A DNA stretch of 64,000 nt, from the NCBI RefSeq assembly GCF_018603435.1, contig NZ_CP075682.1, positions 558,001 through 622,000 on the forward strand, written 5' to 3'. Numbering within the stretch: position 1 is the first letter of the stretch; the number at the start of each line of letters is the position of its first letter. The translations under genes and the position numbers were made by a program. The stretch comes from Chryseobacterium sp. ZHDP1. Its GTDB lineage: Bacteria; Bacteroidota; Bacteroidia; Flavobacteriales; Weeksellaceae. Below the pieces are notes generated by a model, which searched no databases, had not been told where the DNA came from, and saw only the letters and a program-made list of their open reading frames with translations. Below are positions 33,830 through 41,685 of this stretch, one piece after another.

Positions 33830-34924
33830 ATGAAAAAAGTATTATTTATAGACCGTGACGGAACTTTAATCTTAGAACCGCCCATTGATTTTCAGGTTGA
33901 TTCTCTTGAAAAGCTGGAATTTTATCCCGGAGTTTTCCAGAATCTTTCCCGAATTGCCAGAGAACTTGATTTTGAACTCGTGATGGTAACCAATCAGGAT
34001 GGTTTGGGAACCGAAAGTTTTCCGTATGAAGATTTCATCATACCACAGGAAAAAATGTTAAAAGCTTTTGAAAATGAAGGAATAATTTTTAGTGATATTC
34101 TGATCGACAGAAGTTTTGAAAGTGAAAACCTGCCCACAAGAAAACCGGGAACCGGAATGCTGGGAAAATATATTTACGGAGATTACGATCTTAAAAATTC
34201 ATTTGTGATTGGAGACCGGCTTACAGATATTCAGTTGGCGAAAAACTTAGGCTCAAAATCCATACTGATCAGTAAAGTTCAGAATGATGAAGCCGATTTA
34301 ACAACAGAAAACTGGAGTGAAATTACACAGTTTTTGACGAATATTCCGCGAAAAGCCAAAGTTTCAAGAAAAACCAATGAGACAGAAATTGAAGTTGAAG
34401 TTAATCTTGATGGAAGCGGAGCCTCTGAAATTTCAACAGGATTACACTTTTTTGATCACATGCTCGAACAGATTTCCAAACACGGCAATTTAGATTTAAA
34501 AATTAATGTCAAAGGAGATTTACAGGTTGATGAACATCACACCATTGAAGACACGGGAATTGTTCTTGGTGAAGCTGTTTTGAAAGCTTTGGGAAAGAAA
34601 AAAGGAATTGAACGTTACGGCTTCCTGCTTCCGATGGATGATTGTTTGGCGCAGGTTGCAATTGATTTCGGAGGAAGACCGTGGTTAATGTGGGAAGCGG
34701 ATTTCAAACGTGAGAAAATTGGCGATGTTCCGACTGAAATGTTTTATCACTTCTTTAAATCCTTCACCGATTCTTCAAAGTGTAATCTCAACATTAAAGT
34801 GGAAGGTGATAACGAACACCACAAGATCGAATCTGTGTTTAAAGCATTTGCCAAAGCGGTAAAAATGGCAGTAAAACAGACGGATAAGAATTTTAATTTA
34901 CCATCAACCAAAGGAAGTTTATAA
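33830..34924 (+). CDS. hisB: Bifunctional histidinol-phosphatase / imidazoleglycerol-phosphate dehydratase
   Basis: A 364-residue fusion. Residues 1 to about 165 form a HAD-type phosphatase (nucleophile motif FIDRDGTLI, then VTNQDGLG and [14 protein letters not shown]). Residues about 170-364 form the dehydratase with its metal-binding motifs [19 protein letters not shown] and [12 protein letters not shown]. It covers two pathway steps. Compared with E. coli HisB, the loop before RKPGTG contains no cysteine, so the CxHx5CxC zinc site seen there is missing. It shares the A of TAATG with hisH. Confidence 0.96.
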   Translation: MKKVLFIDRDGTLILEPPIDFQVDSLEKLEFYPGVFQNLSRIARELDFELVMVTNQDGLGTESFPYEDFIIPQEKMLKAFENEGIIFSDILIDRSFESENLPTRKPGTGMLGKYIYGDYDLKNSFVIGDRLTDIQLAKNLGSKSILISKVQNDEADLTTENWSEITQFLTNIPRKAKVSRKTNETEIEVEVNLDGSGASEISTGLHFFDHMLEQISKHGNLDLKINVKGDLQVDEHHTIEDTGIVLGEAVLKALGKKKGIERYGFLLPMDDCLAQVAIDFGGRPWLMWEADFKREKIGDVPTEMFYHFFKSFTDSSKCNLNIKVEGDNEHHKIESVFKAFAKAVKMAVKQTDKNFNLPSTKGSL

Positions 34925-35502
34925 TGATTGCCATCATCAAATACAACGGCGGAAATGTCAGTTCCGTACAAAATTCATTGAACAGATTAAATGTAGAATC
35001 TGTGGTAACTGATGATTTTGAACTGATAAGAAAAGCCGACAAAGTGATTTTTCCGGGAGTGGGTGAAGCTTCTTCCACCATGAAATTACTAAAGGAAAAA
35101 GGTCTGGATCAGTTAATCCCTACTTTAAGACAGCCTGTTTTAGGCGTTTGTCTGGGAATGCAGCTCATGTGTAAAAATAATGAAGAGGGAAATACAGTCG
35201 GGATGGGAATTTTTGATATCGATGTAAAAAAGTTTCCTGCAAAGAATATTGTTCCGCACATGGGATGGAATACGATTTCAGATTTTAAATCCGGAATATT
35301 TTCAGGGATTGAAGAAAACAGTCATGTGTATTTCGTTCACAGTTTCTACTGCGAATTATCGGAAAACACGACATCGGTCTGCGATTACATTCTGCCGTTC
35401 AGCGCTTCTCTGCAAAAGAATAATTTTTATGCGATGCAGTTTCACCCTGAAAAATCCGGAGATGTAGGAAGCCGTTTACTGGAAAACTTTTTAAAACAAT
35501 AA
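34924..35502 (+). CDS. hisH: Imidazole glycerol phosphate synthase, glutaminase subunit
   Basis: A 192-residue class I glutamine amidotransferase that feeds ammonia to HisF. The nucleophile is in GVCLGMQLM (Cys about 78), the His in [14 protein letters not shown] (about 174) and Glu 176 completes the triad. The N-terminus [18 protein letters not shown] is typical. It overlaps hisB by 1 nt and is 8 nt from hisA. Confidence 0.96.
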   Translation: MIAIIKYNGGNVSSVQNSLNRLNVESVVTDDFELIRKADKVIFPGVGEASSTMKLLKEKGLDQLIPTLRQPVLGVCLGMQLMCKNNEEGNTVGMGIFDIDVKKFPAKNIVPHMGWNTISDFKSGIFSGIEENSHVYFVHSFYCELSENTTSVCDYILPFSASLQKNNFYAMQFHPEKSGDVGSRLLENFLKQ

Positions 35503-35510
35503 AACTGAAT

Positions 35511-36233
35511 ATGAAAATTATTCCCGCTATAGACATCATCGACGGAAAATGCGTTCGTTTGTCGAAAGGAGATTACGATACCCAAAAAATATACAATGAA
35601 AATCCGCTTGAAGTTGCCAAAGAATTTGAAAGTTTTGGCATACAATATCTTCATTTGGTGGATCTTGACGGTGCAAAATCGAAGCATATTGTTAACCAAA
35701 AAGTTTTAGAAACTATTGCAAAAGAGACTTCTCTGGAAATTGATTTTGGCGGCGGACTGAAAACTCTTGAAGATATTGAGATAGCTTTCAGTTCCGGAGC
35801 AAAGCAGATTACGATTGGAAGTATTGCTGTTCAGGATCCTGATTTCTGTTTTGATCTGATTGAAAAATACGGTTCCGATAAAATTATTCTCGGAGCCGAT
35901 TGCGAAAACCGTAAGATAAAAACTTCGGGCTGGCTGGAAGAAAGCGAACTGGATGTGATTGATTTTATTCTCAAATATAAAAATAAAGGAATTAAAAACG
36001 TGATCTGTACGGATATTTCCAAAGACGGAATGCTTCAGGGCGCATCGGATGAACTGTACAGGGAAATTGTAGAAAAAACAGCAGTTCAGTTAATTGCAAG
36101 CGGCGGCATTTCTTGTATTGAAGATGTTGAACAGATGAAAAACATCGGCTGTTCCGGAACGATTATCGGGAAGGCAATTTATGAAGGAAGAATCAGTTTG
36201 CAGCAACTCCAAAATTTTATTGAAAATGCTTAA
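35511..36233 (+). CDS. hisA: ProFAR isomerase (phosphoribosylformimino-AICAR-P isomerase)
   Basis: A 240-residue TIM barrel for the Amadori rearrangement of ProFAR. The N-terminal catalytic Asp is in [17 protein letters not shown], the phosphate loops are [14 protein letters not shown] (about residue 80) and [14 protein letters not shown] (about 197), and the second Asp is in [12 protein letters not shown] (about 170). It overlaps hisF by 8 nt. Confidence 0.96.
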   Translation: MKIIPAIDIIDGKCVRLSKGDYDTQKIYNENPLEVAKEFESFGIQYLHLVDLDGAKSKHIVNQKVLETIAKETSLEIDFGGGLKTLEDIEIAFSSGAKQITIGSIAVQDPDFCFDLIEKYGSDKIILGADCENRKIKTSGWLEESELDVIDFILKYKNKGIKNVICTDISKDGMLQGASDELYREIVEKTAVQLIASGGISCIEDVEQMKNIGCSGTIIGKAIYEGRISLQQLQNFIENA

Positions 36234-36978
36234 AAAAAGAATCATTCCGTGTCTGGATATCAAAGACGGAACTACGGTAAAAGGAATTAATTTTGAAGGA
36301 TTAAGAAATGCGGGAGATCCTGTAGAACTTGCCAAAAGATATGAAAAAGAAGGCGCAGACGAATTGGTTTTTCTGGATATTACCGCAACGATAGAAGAAC
36401 GGAAAACTTTTGCCGGACTGGTACAGAAAATTGCAGCAGAATTAAGTATTCCTTTTACTGTCGGCGGCGGAATTTCTACGGTGGAAGATGTAAGAAGACT
36501 CTTGGAAGCAGGAGCAGACAAAATCAGTATCAACTCTTCAGCGGAAAAAAATCCGGCTTTAATTTCGGAGTTGTCAAAAGAATTCGGAAGTCAGTGTATT
36601 GTGGTTGCTATTGATACAAAATTAGTAAACGGATCAGACTGGGTTCACGTAAAAGGAGGAAGGGAAATAACGGATCTGAAAACATTAGACTGGGCAAAGA
36701 AAGCAGAAGAACTGGGAGCAGGAGAAATTCTTCTTACTTCAATGGATGGAGATGGTACAAAAAACGGGTTTGATCTCAGAATAACAAAGTTAATTTCCGA
36801 AAGTGTAAATATTCCTGTCATTGCTTCCGGAGGTGCAGGAAAAATGGAAGATTTTGAAGCCGTTTTTAATCAGACCAAAGCAACAGGAGCTTTGGCGGCA
36901 AGTATTTTCCATTTTGGAGAAGTACAGATTCAGGATCTTAAAAATAATTTGAAATTAAAAAAAATTGCAGTACGATGA
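36226..36978 (+). CDS. hisF: Imidazole glycerol phosphate synthase, cyclase subunit
   Basis: A 250-residue TIM barrel that closes the imidazole ring and releases AICAR. The start is set at ATG 36226 ([20 protein letters not shown]), the standard HisF beginning; the frame is open further upstream but only through the hisA reading frame. Catalytic Asp residues are in CLDIKDG (Asp 11) and [13 protein letters not shown] (about 130); phosphate loops TVGGGIST and [12 protein letters not shown]. The stop overlaps the hisIE start by 4 nt. Confidence 0.96.
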   Translation: MLKKRIIPCLDIKDGTTVKGINFEGLRNAGDPVELAKRYEKEGADELVFLDITATIEERKTFAGLVQKIAAELSIPFTVGGGISTVEDVRRLLEAGADKISINSSAEKNPALISELSKEFGSQCIVVAIDTKLVNGSDWVHVKGGREITDLKTLDWAKKAEELGAGEILLTSMDGDGTKNGFDLRITKLISESVNIPVIASGGAGKMEDFEAVFNQTKATGALAASIFHFGEVQIQDLKNNLKLKKIAVR

Positions 36979-37562
36979 ATATCGATTTTAATAAAAGTGA
37001 AGGTTTGGTTCCGGTGATTATTCAGGATGACAGAACGTTACAGGTTTTAATGTTGGGTTACATGAACGAAGAAGCTTTTGAAAAAACCAAAAAAGAAGGA
37101 ATTGTAACTTTTTTCAGCCGTTCCAAGAACCGTCTCTGGACAAAAGGAGAGGAGTCCGGAAATTTTTTAAAGGTTAAAAATGTTACGATAGACTGCGATC
37201 AGGATACGATTTTAATTAAGGCAATTCCTACGAATGTTGTTTGCCACACCGGAAGTTTCAGTTGTTTTGGCGATAAAGATTCTAAAGGTTTTCTGTATGA
37301 ACTGGAAGAAAAAATAAGCCAAAGAATTGATGAAAAAACCGAAGGTTCTTACACGTATTCATTATTCCAGAGAGGAATTAATAAAATGGCTCAGAAAGTG
37401 GGAGAGGAAGCCGTAGAAGTGGTGATTGAAGCCAAAGACAGCAATGATGATTTATTTAAAAATGAAGCAGCAGATCTGCTGTATCACCTTTTGATTTTAC
37501 TGAAAGCCAAGAATTTTACACTGAAAGATATCGAAGAAATTTTACTTTCCAGAAACCGATAA
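36975..37562 (+). CDS. hisI: Bifunctional phosphoribosyl-AMP cyclohydrolase / phosphoribosyl-ATP pyrophosphatase
   Basis: A 195-residue HisIE fusion for steps two and three. The N-terminal HisI domain (about 1-105) has [18 protein letters not shown] and the metal-binding Asp/Cys run [12 protein letters not shown] and [11 protein letters not shown]. The C-terminal HisE domain (about 110-195) is an all-alpha NTP pyrophosphohydrolase with [16 protein letters not shown] and [13 protein letters not shown]. Last gene of the operon; no strong terminator is seen in the next 140 nt. Confidence 0.96.
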   Translation: MNIDFNKSEGLVPVIIQDDRTLQVLMLGYMNEEAFEKTKKEGIVTFFSRSKNRLWTKGEESGNFLKVKNVTIDCDQDTILIKAIPTNVVCHTGSFSCFGDKDSKGFLYELEEKISQRIDEKTEGSYTYSLFQRGINKMAQKVGEEAVEVVIEAKDSNDDLFKNEAADLLYHLLILLKAKNFTLKDIEEILLSRNR

Positions 37563-37705
37563 AGTTGTATTTTTATCTCTAAACTCATTAAGAATCAACC
37601 GCAAAAGAGGCAAAAGACCATTATGTTGCAAGAATTAGAATATTCAAAGCTATCAGAAGAATAAAATCGAAGATTTTTTTAACTGTTTTAAATGAAATTT
37701 CAGCT

Positions 37706-37713
37706 TATTTTTG
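37706..37713 (+). promoter_or_regulatory. -7 promoter element
   Basis: TATTTTTG, an exact TAnnTTTG match 42 nt before ATG 37756. A 20-nt fragment resembling the end of repeat family R1 (about 37599-37618, minus orientation) lies just upstream. Confidence 0.5.
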
Positions 37714-37755
37714 TCACTTATGTGTTTTAAATACAATTCATTAAAAAATTATCCC

Positions 37756-37896
37756 ATGAAAGAAGACAACAAAGAAAATCAGCAATCCAAAGCGGAAGCG
37801 GAAAATTCAGCAAAAGTTACTCCCGAAAAGGGAAAGATCAAAGAAGTGAAATCTCCCAATTCTGATACTGCAAAAGGCGGTACAAGAGCCGGATAA
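37756..37896 (+). CDS. Small highly charged protein of unknown function
   Basis: A 46-residue protein beginning MKEDNKENQQSKAEAENSAK and ending TAKGGTRAG. It is made almost entirely of Lys, Glu, Asn, Ser and Ala, with no hydrophobic core, so it should be disordered. Its own -7 element lies 42 nt upstream and a hairpin terminator starts 6 nt past the stop, which argues it is a real gene. I do not recognise the family. It resembles in composition the 62-residue protein at 54899. Confidence 0.6.
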   Translation: MKEDNKENQQSKAEAENSAKVTPEKGKIKEVKSPNSDTAKGGTRAG

Positions 37897-37901
37897 ATGA
37901 A

Positions 37902-37928
37902 AAGCCAGTCGTATTTTTCGGCTGGTTT
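37902..37928. terminator. Intrinsic terminator between converging genes
   Basis: AAGCCAGTCG (37902-37911) pairs with CGGCTGGTTT (37919-37928, two G-T wobbles), followed by T6 on the plus strand. It ends the small charged gene and also sits at the 3' end of hxlR. Confidence 0.8.
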
Positions 37929-37930
37929 TT

Positions 37931-38290
37931 TTATACTTTGCTTTTTATTTTCTTGGTATTTTCGCCCCAATCGTTCAGTTGTTGCAGTATCGGCTGAAGT
38001 GATAATCCGAGTTCCGTTAATGCATATTCAACGCGTGGCGGCATTTCAGGGTAAATAGTTCTGGTAATCAGTCCGTCTGTTTCCAATTCTCTTAAATGCT
38101 GGCTGAGCATTTTTTCGCTGATTTGAGGGATTGCTCTCTTCATTTCTCCAAAACGGTAAATTCCTTCTGTCATTTTCCATAAAATAGCAGGTTTCCATCG
38201 TTTTCCCATTAAAGATAATGCAAATATGAAAGGACATTCTGTTTCTAAAGCCTGTTCATTTTCCAGATTTACGGAGCTTTCTTTTCTCAT
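37931..38290 (-). CDS. HxlR family transcriptional regulator
   Basis: A 119-residue winged-helix protein with the HxlR pattern: an N-terminal cysteine in ETECPFIFALSLMGKRWKPA (Cys 19), the helix KRAIPQISEKMLSQHLRELE and the wing DGLITRTIYPEMPPRVEYAL. HxlR proteins are dimers, and several sense electrophiles or oxidants through this cysteine. It is divergent from an oxidoreductase gene and shares a 106-bp promoter region with it, so that gene is the likely target along with itself. Confidence 0.92.
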   Translation of the reverse strand: MRKESSVNLENEQALETECPFIFALSLMGKRWKPAILWKMTEGIYRFGEMKRAIPQISEKMLSQHLRELETDGLITRTIYPEMPPRVEYALTELGLSLQPILQQLNDWGENTKKIKSKV

Positions 38291-38309
38291 TTTGTAATAC
38301 TTACTTTTT

Positions 38310-38371
38310 GGTAACTACCATACAATTAGGTAACTACTTGCAAAAGTAATGATACCGAACTAAGTTTGCAA
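38310..38371. promoter_or_regulatory. Overlapping divergent promoters with GGTAACTAC direct repeats
   Basis: Plus strand: TTG 38338-38340, 20-nt spacer, TAAGTTTG 38361-38368. Minus strand: TTG (38369-38371), 20-nt spacer, TACTTTTG (38341-38348). Both sets are exact and lie on top of each other, so the two promoters should exclude one another. GGTAACTAC occurs at 38310-38318 and again at 38329-38337, 19 bp apart, the second touching the plus-strand -33 box. They are candidate HxlR sites covering the start of the hxlR transcript. Confidence 0.7.
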
Positions 38372-38396
38372 CTGAAATTTTAAATAATAATATCTC

Positions 38397-39356
38397 ATGA
38401 ATATAAGTTTTATCGGTGCAGGAAATGTAGCATCCAATCTCGGAAATTTATTTACAAATGCAGGTCATTCTGTGCAGTTTGGAACATACAATCCTAAAGA
38501 TAACCAGCTTTCTGTAGCGGAAGCCATTTCTTTTGGCGAGGTAATCTGCTTTGCGATTCCTTTTTCTGCAATGAACGGAGTTTTAACGGAAAACAGAGAA
38601 AATCTTAAAGGCAAAATTGTTGTGGATATTACGAATGCTATTCATATTTCAGACTGGTCACCTGTATTTTTAGGAGAAGACAGCGGAGGAGAGCAGACCG
38701 CACGATTGCTGCCAGAAAGTAAGGTTGTAAAGGCTTTCAATACTATTTTTGCAGATGCAATGAAAGCGGAGAAACAGTTTAACGGACAAAAATTAACTGC
38801 CTTTATCGCTTCGGACGATCAGGAAGCTGCACTTATTGTGAAAAATTTGGCTGATGAAGCAGGTTTCAACGGATTTGTTGTAGGAGGAATTAAAAATGCA
38901 AAACATCTGGAAGCAATGGCTCATCTGAATATTGCAGTGGCTTTAAACGGTGGAGGAACGGATGCAGGATTTATTTATGTTCAAAACAAAAATTTAAAAA
39001 TGGAAAATCCTGCCATGCAGATCTGGACAGAAAGCTGGAGAAAAGCAGATTCTGAAAATTTTAAAAATATCTACGCAAACAACGCCTTGATTTTTCCTCC
39101 CAACAAGCCTGTTATTCAGGGAAATGCAAATATTCTTGATTTTATGAAAGGAGGTTTGGGAAAAGTAGCCGTCATTTTTGAACCTGAAAGTATGATTATT
39201 TCTGAAAACTTAGCTTTTGAATATGGAATTTTTAAGGATGTCAATCTGTCTGATGAAAAAGTTCTCGGGAGCGGCACATATTCCGTCACATGGATTTTGG
39301 AAGATCTTGTATGGAAAATTCATTGTCACAGCTGGTCGATGCCTGTAAAAGAATAA
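38397..39356 (+). CDS. NAD(P)-binding oxidoreductase fused to a SnoaL-like domain
   Basis: A 319-residue two-domain protein. Residues 1 to about 200 form an F420-dependent NADP reductase-like Rossmann domain: ISFIGAGNVASNLGNLF (dinucleotide loop), FAIPFSAMNG and VKAFNTIFADAM, with LEAMAHLNIAVALNG at its end. Residues about 205-319 look like a SnoaL/DUF4440-type NTF2 fold (WTESWRKADSENFKNIYANN at the start, WKIHCHSWSMP at the end). F420 is not expected in this lineage, so NADP or another acceptor is more likely. It is divergent from hxlR and ends in a terminator. The reaction is unknown. Confidence 0.85.
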   Translation: MNISFIGAGNVASNLGNLFTNAGHSVQFGTYNPKDNQLSVAEAISFGEVICFAIPFSAMNGVLTENRENLKGKIVVDITNAIHISDWSPVFLGEDSGGEQTARLLPESKVVKAFNTIFADAMKAEKQFNGQKLTAFIASDDQEAALIVKNLADEAGFNGFVVGGIKNAKHLEAMAHLNIAVALNGGGTDAGFIYVQNKNLKMENPAMQIWTESWRKADSENFKNIYANNALIFPPNKPVIQGNANILDFMKGGLGKVAVIFEPESMIISENLAFEYGIFKDVNLSDEKVLGSGTYSVTWILEDLVWKIHCHSWSMPVKE

Positions 39357-39360
39357 AAGA

Positions 39361-39386
39361 AAGCCAATGTAATCGCGCATTGGCTT
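39361..39386 (+). terminator. Intrinsic terminator
   Basis: AAGCCAATG (39361-39369) with CATTGGCTT (39378-39386), then T-rich sequence. It ends the oxidoreductase transcript facing the M28 peptidase genes. Confidence 0.85.
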
Positions 39387-39413
39387 TTTATTTATGATTC
39401 AAATAAAACTCAG

Positions 39414-40331
39414 TTATTTTTTGGAAGCAACAGCGAAATGCTGCAATGCACCGATTGCTGCTTTACCAATATTAAAAACATACTGAACATCAGTATTGGC
39501 GAAAGTATCATCTACAGTATGAGGAAGATCGCTTCTGAGATATTCAAAAAATCCGGTGATTACTTCACCCTTTTTTTCAAAAGAGATGTAGTCGGTATCT
39601 TCTGCGGGATCGATTTTTACCTGTAATGGAGAATACAGTGTTGTGCAGATCATCAATTCTTTGGTAACCTGTTTAGAAGCTTCATTATTTTTTGAGCTTC
39701 CTCCCTGATCTTCATCACAAAATACGGTATCGTTGAACATCCCTTTTTTACCACCGACCTGATCCAGATTGAAGACCATTTTTATATTAATCTGCCTTGT
39801 TTTATTCTGATAAACAACTTCATTTACATAATGTCTGCTTCCGTATAATCCCTGTTCTTCTCCTGAAAAATGAATGAATTTAATGGAATATTCAGTGGGA
39901 ATGTCTTTCAGGATTTTTGCGGCTTCCAGAATGATGGACGTTCCGCTTCCGTTATCGTTAACTCCGGGACCGTTAATACTGTCGAAATGCCCGCAAATAA
40001 TGATGTATTTATCAGGATATAAAGTTCCTTTCTTAGTAATGATCAGGTTTTTAGATTTTAATTTTCCTATGGAAAAAGGATCTTCTTCCATCTGGTTCTC
40101 GGAATATCCGTAAGACAAATATTTATTCCTGATCCAGTTCAATGCATTTTCATTTTCTACAGAACCTGTAGTTTTAACACCCAGTTTTTCAAATTCCTTT
40201 AAATTGGATATGATGTCCTCTTTTTTTAATAAGTTAACTCTGTCCTGATAAGTCTGAATAAAGCTTTGTGCCTGAAATCCAACGGCTGTTACAGAAAAAA
40301 GAAGAATGGCTGTTAATTTTTTGAAATTCAT
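39414..40331 (-). CDS. M28 family zinc aminopeptidase, without sorting domain
   Basis: A 305-residue exported peptidase with signal MNFKKLTAILLFSVTAVGFQAQ. The M28 co-catalytic zinc ligands are all visible: ICGHFDS (His 115), GPGVNDNGSG (Asp 126), HFSGEEQG (Glu 158/159), FNLDQVGG (Asp about 190) and LPHTVDD (His near 273). It is paralogous to the next two genes upstream but ends at HFAVASKK and lacks their C-terminal T9SS domain, so it probably stays in the periplasm or leaves by another route. Its own -7 element TATATTTG lies at 40356-40363. Confidence 0.92.
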   Translation of the reverse strand: MNFKKLTAILLFSVTAVGFQAQSFIQTYQDRVNLLKKEDIISNLKEFEKLGVKTTGSVENENALNWIRNKYLSYGYSENQMEEDPFSIGKLKSKNLIITKKGTLYPDKYIIICGHFDSINGPGVNDNGSGTSIILEAAKILKDIPTEYSIKFIHFSGEEQGLYGSRHYVNEVVYQNKTRQINIKMVFNLDQVGGKKGMFNDTVFCDEDQGGSSKNNEASKQVTKELMICTTLYSPLQVKIDPAEDTDYISFEKKGEVITGFFEYLRSDLPHTVDDTFANTDVQYVFNIGKAAIGALQHFAVASKK

Positions 40332-40355
40332 ATTAGTAATTAGTTTACTATTTTA

Positions 40356-40363
40356 CAAATATA
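40356..40363 (-). promoter_or_regulatory. -7 promoter element of first M28 gene
   Basis: TATATTTG on the minus strand, exact TAnnTTTG, 24 nt before ATG 40331. Confidence 0.6.
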
Positions 40364-40370
40364 GAAATAA

Positions 40371-40398
40371 AAAATCCTGAGGAAAAGCTCAGGATTTT
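40371..40398 (-). terminator. Intrinsic terminator of second M28 gene
   Basis: Perfect 11-bp stem AAAATCCTGAG/CTCAGGATTTT with a 6-nt loop and T-run on the minus strand. Confidence 0.9.
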
Positions 40399-40411
40399 GC
40401 TTGACCGTTGA

Positions 40412-41587
40412 TTATTTTCCAATAATTATTTTTCTTACCGCTTTTTGGTCTTTTGTTTTAACTGTTGTGATATACGTTCCGTTTGGTAATTCTGAAACAT
40501 TTACTTTCGTTTCATTTTCCTTATTTAAAACAAGCCTGCCGTTTATATCTGAAATTTCAAGACTGAAATCTTTAACATCTTCCGGAAGTTCGACATTTAA
40601 ATAATCTTTCGCAGGATTGGGATAGATCTTTATAGATTCTAAAGAATTTCCGGAAAGTAACGCTTCTTTTTTCAGTAAAGAATTTGCTGCTACTGCAAAG
40701 TGCTGTAAAGCTCCCAAAGAAGCTTTTGCTACATTGTAAATATAAACAGGATCTGTATTAGCAAAAGTATCGTTTGAAGAATGAGGATAATTACTTCTTA
40801 TTCTTTCAAAAAAACCTGTAATAATTTCACCTTTTCTTTCAAAAGGAATATAATCCGTAGCTTCAGCCGGATCCACCGCCGTTAAAAGAGGAGAATACAA
40901 AGCGGTACAGTTTCGCAATTGCTGTGTAACGTTTGCTGAAGCTGCATTATTGCTGGAAAGACCTCCCTGATCTTCATCACAATAGATCGTATTGTTATTA
41001 TTGCCCATTTTTCCGCCAACCTGATCCAGATTGAAGACTAATTTAATGTCTAATTTCTTAATATTATTTTGATAAACAACGTTATTTACGTAATGTGAAC
41101 TTCCAATAAGTCCCTGTTCTTCACCAGAAAAATGGATGAATTTAATCGAATATTCTGTAGGAACGTCTTTTAAAATTCTTGCAGCTTCCAGAATGATGGA
41201 TGTTCCGCTGCCGTTATCGTTTACTCCGGGACCGTTTATGGTGTCGAAATGTCCGCAAATGATAACGTATTTATTAGGATAAACGGTTCCTGTTTTAGTG
41301 ATGATTAAATTTTTTGAACTCTTGCCGTTGTAAGTGAAGGCATCTTCCGAAATCTGGTTTGAAGAATATCCGAAACCCAGATATTTATTCTTAAGCCAGT
41401 TGAAAGTATTATTATTCGCTGTGGAACCCGTGGTTTTAATCCCTAGATTGGCAAAATTCTGTAAGTTTGTTGTAATATTGGTCTGTGTCACCATATTAGC
41501 TCTGTCCTGATAAGCCTGAATAAAAGATTGTGCATTGAAGCTTAAAGCCGATAAAGAAAAGAGCAGAATTGTAGAAGTCTTTTTCAT
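40412..41587 (-). CDS. M28 family zinc aminopeptidase with T9SS sorting domain
   Basis: A 391-residue secreted peptidase. Start at ATG 41587 (MKKTSTILLFSLSALSFNAQ, signal peptide); the longer frame to 41650 runs through the promoter. The catalytic domain (about 20-300) has the zinc ligands in ICGHFDT, GPGVNDNGSG, HFSGEEQG, FNLDQVGG and YPHSSND. The C-terminal 75 residues are a type A sorting domain (IKIYPNPAKDYLNVELPE ... RKIIIGK), which sends the protein through type IX secretion to the surface or medium. An exact promoter lies upstream and a terminator at 40371. Confidence 0.94.
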   Translation of the reverse strand: MKKTSTILLFSLSALSFNAQSFIQAYQDRANMVTQTNITTNLQNFANLGIKTTGSTANNNTFNWLKNKYLGFGYSSNQISEDAFTYNGKSSKNLIITKTGTVYPNKYVIICGHFDTINGPGVNDNGSGTSIILEAARILKDVPTEYSIKFIHFSGEEQGLIGSSHYVNNVVYQNNIKKLDIKLVFNLDQVGGKMGNNNNTIYCDEDQGGLSSNNAASANVTQQLRNCTALYSPLLTAVDPAEATDYIPFERKGEIITGFFERIRSNYPHSSNDTFANTDPVYIYNVAKASLGALQHFAVAANSLLKKEALLSGNSLESIKIYPNPAKDYLNVELPEDVKDFSLEISDINGRLVLNKENETKVNVSELPNGTYITTVKTKDQKAVRKIIIGK

Positions 41588-41620
41588 TTTGATATTAATT
41601 TTTGTAATTTGATTGGTATA

Positions 41621-41651
41621 CAAATGTAATAATAAAAAAATCCTAAACAAA
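41621..41651 (-). promoter_or_regulatory. Promoter of second M28 gene
   Basis: Minus strand: TTTG (41648-41651), 19-nt spacer, TACATTTG (41621-41628), both exact, 33 nt before ATG 41587. The -33 element lies in the terminator of the third M28 gene. Confidence 0.7.
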
Positions 41652-41664
41652 AGTTCAGGATTTT
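41637..41664 (-). terminator. Intrinsic terminator of third M28 gene
   Basis: AAAATCCTAAAC (41637-41648) with GTTCAGGATTTT (41653-41664), one A-C mismatch, then a T7 run on the minus strand. Confidence 0.75.
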
Positions 41665-41685
41665 AATTTTACAGAAAAATAAAAA

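Noticed and set aside
36181..36978. hisF starting at ATG 36181
   Set aside because: The extra 15 residues come from the overlapping hisA coding region and do not resemble any HisF N-terminus; [11 protein letters not shown] at 36226 is standard.
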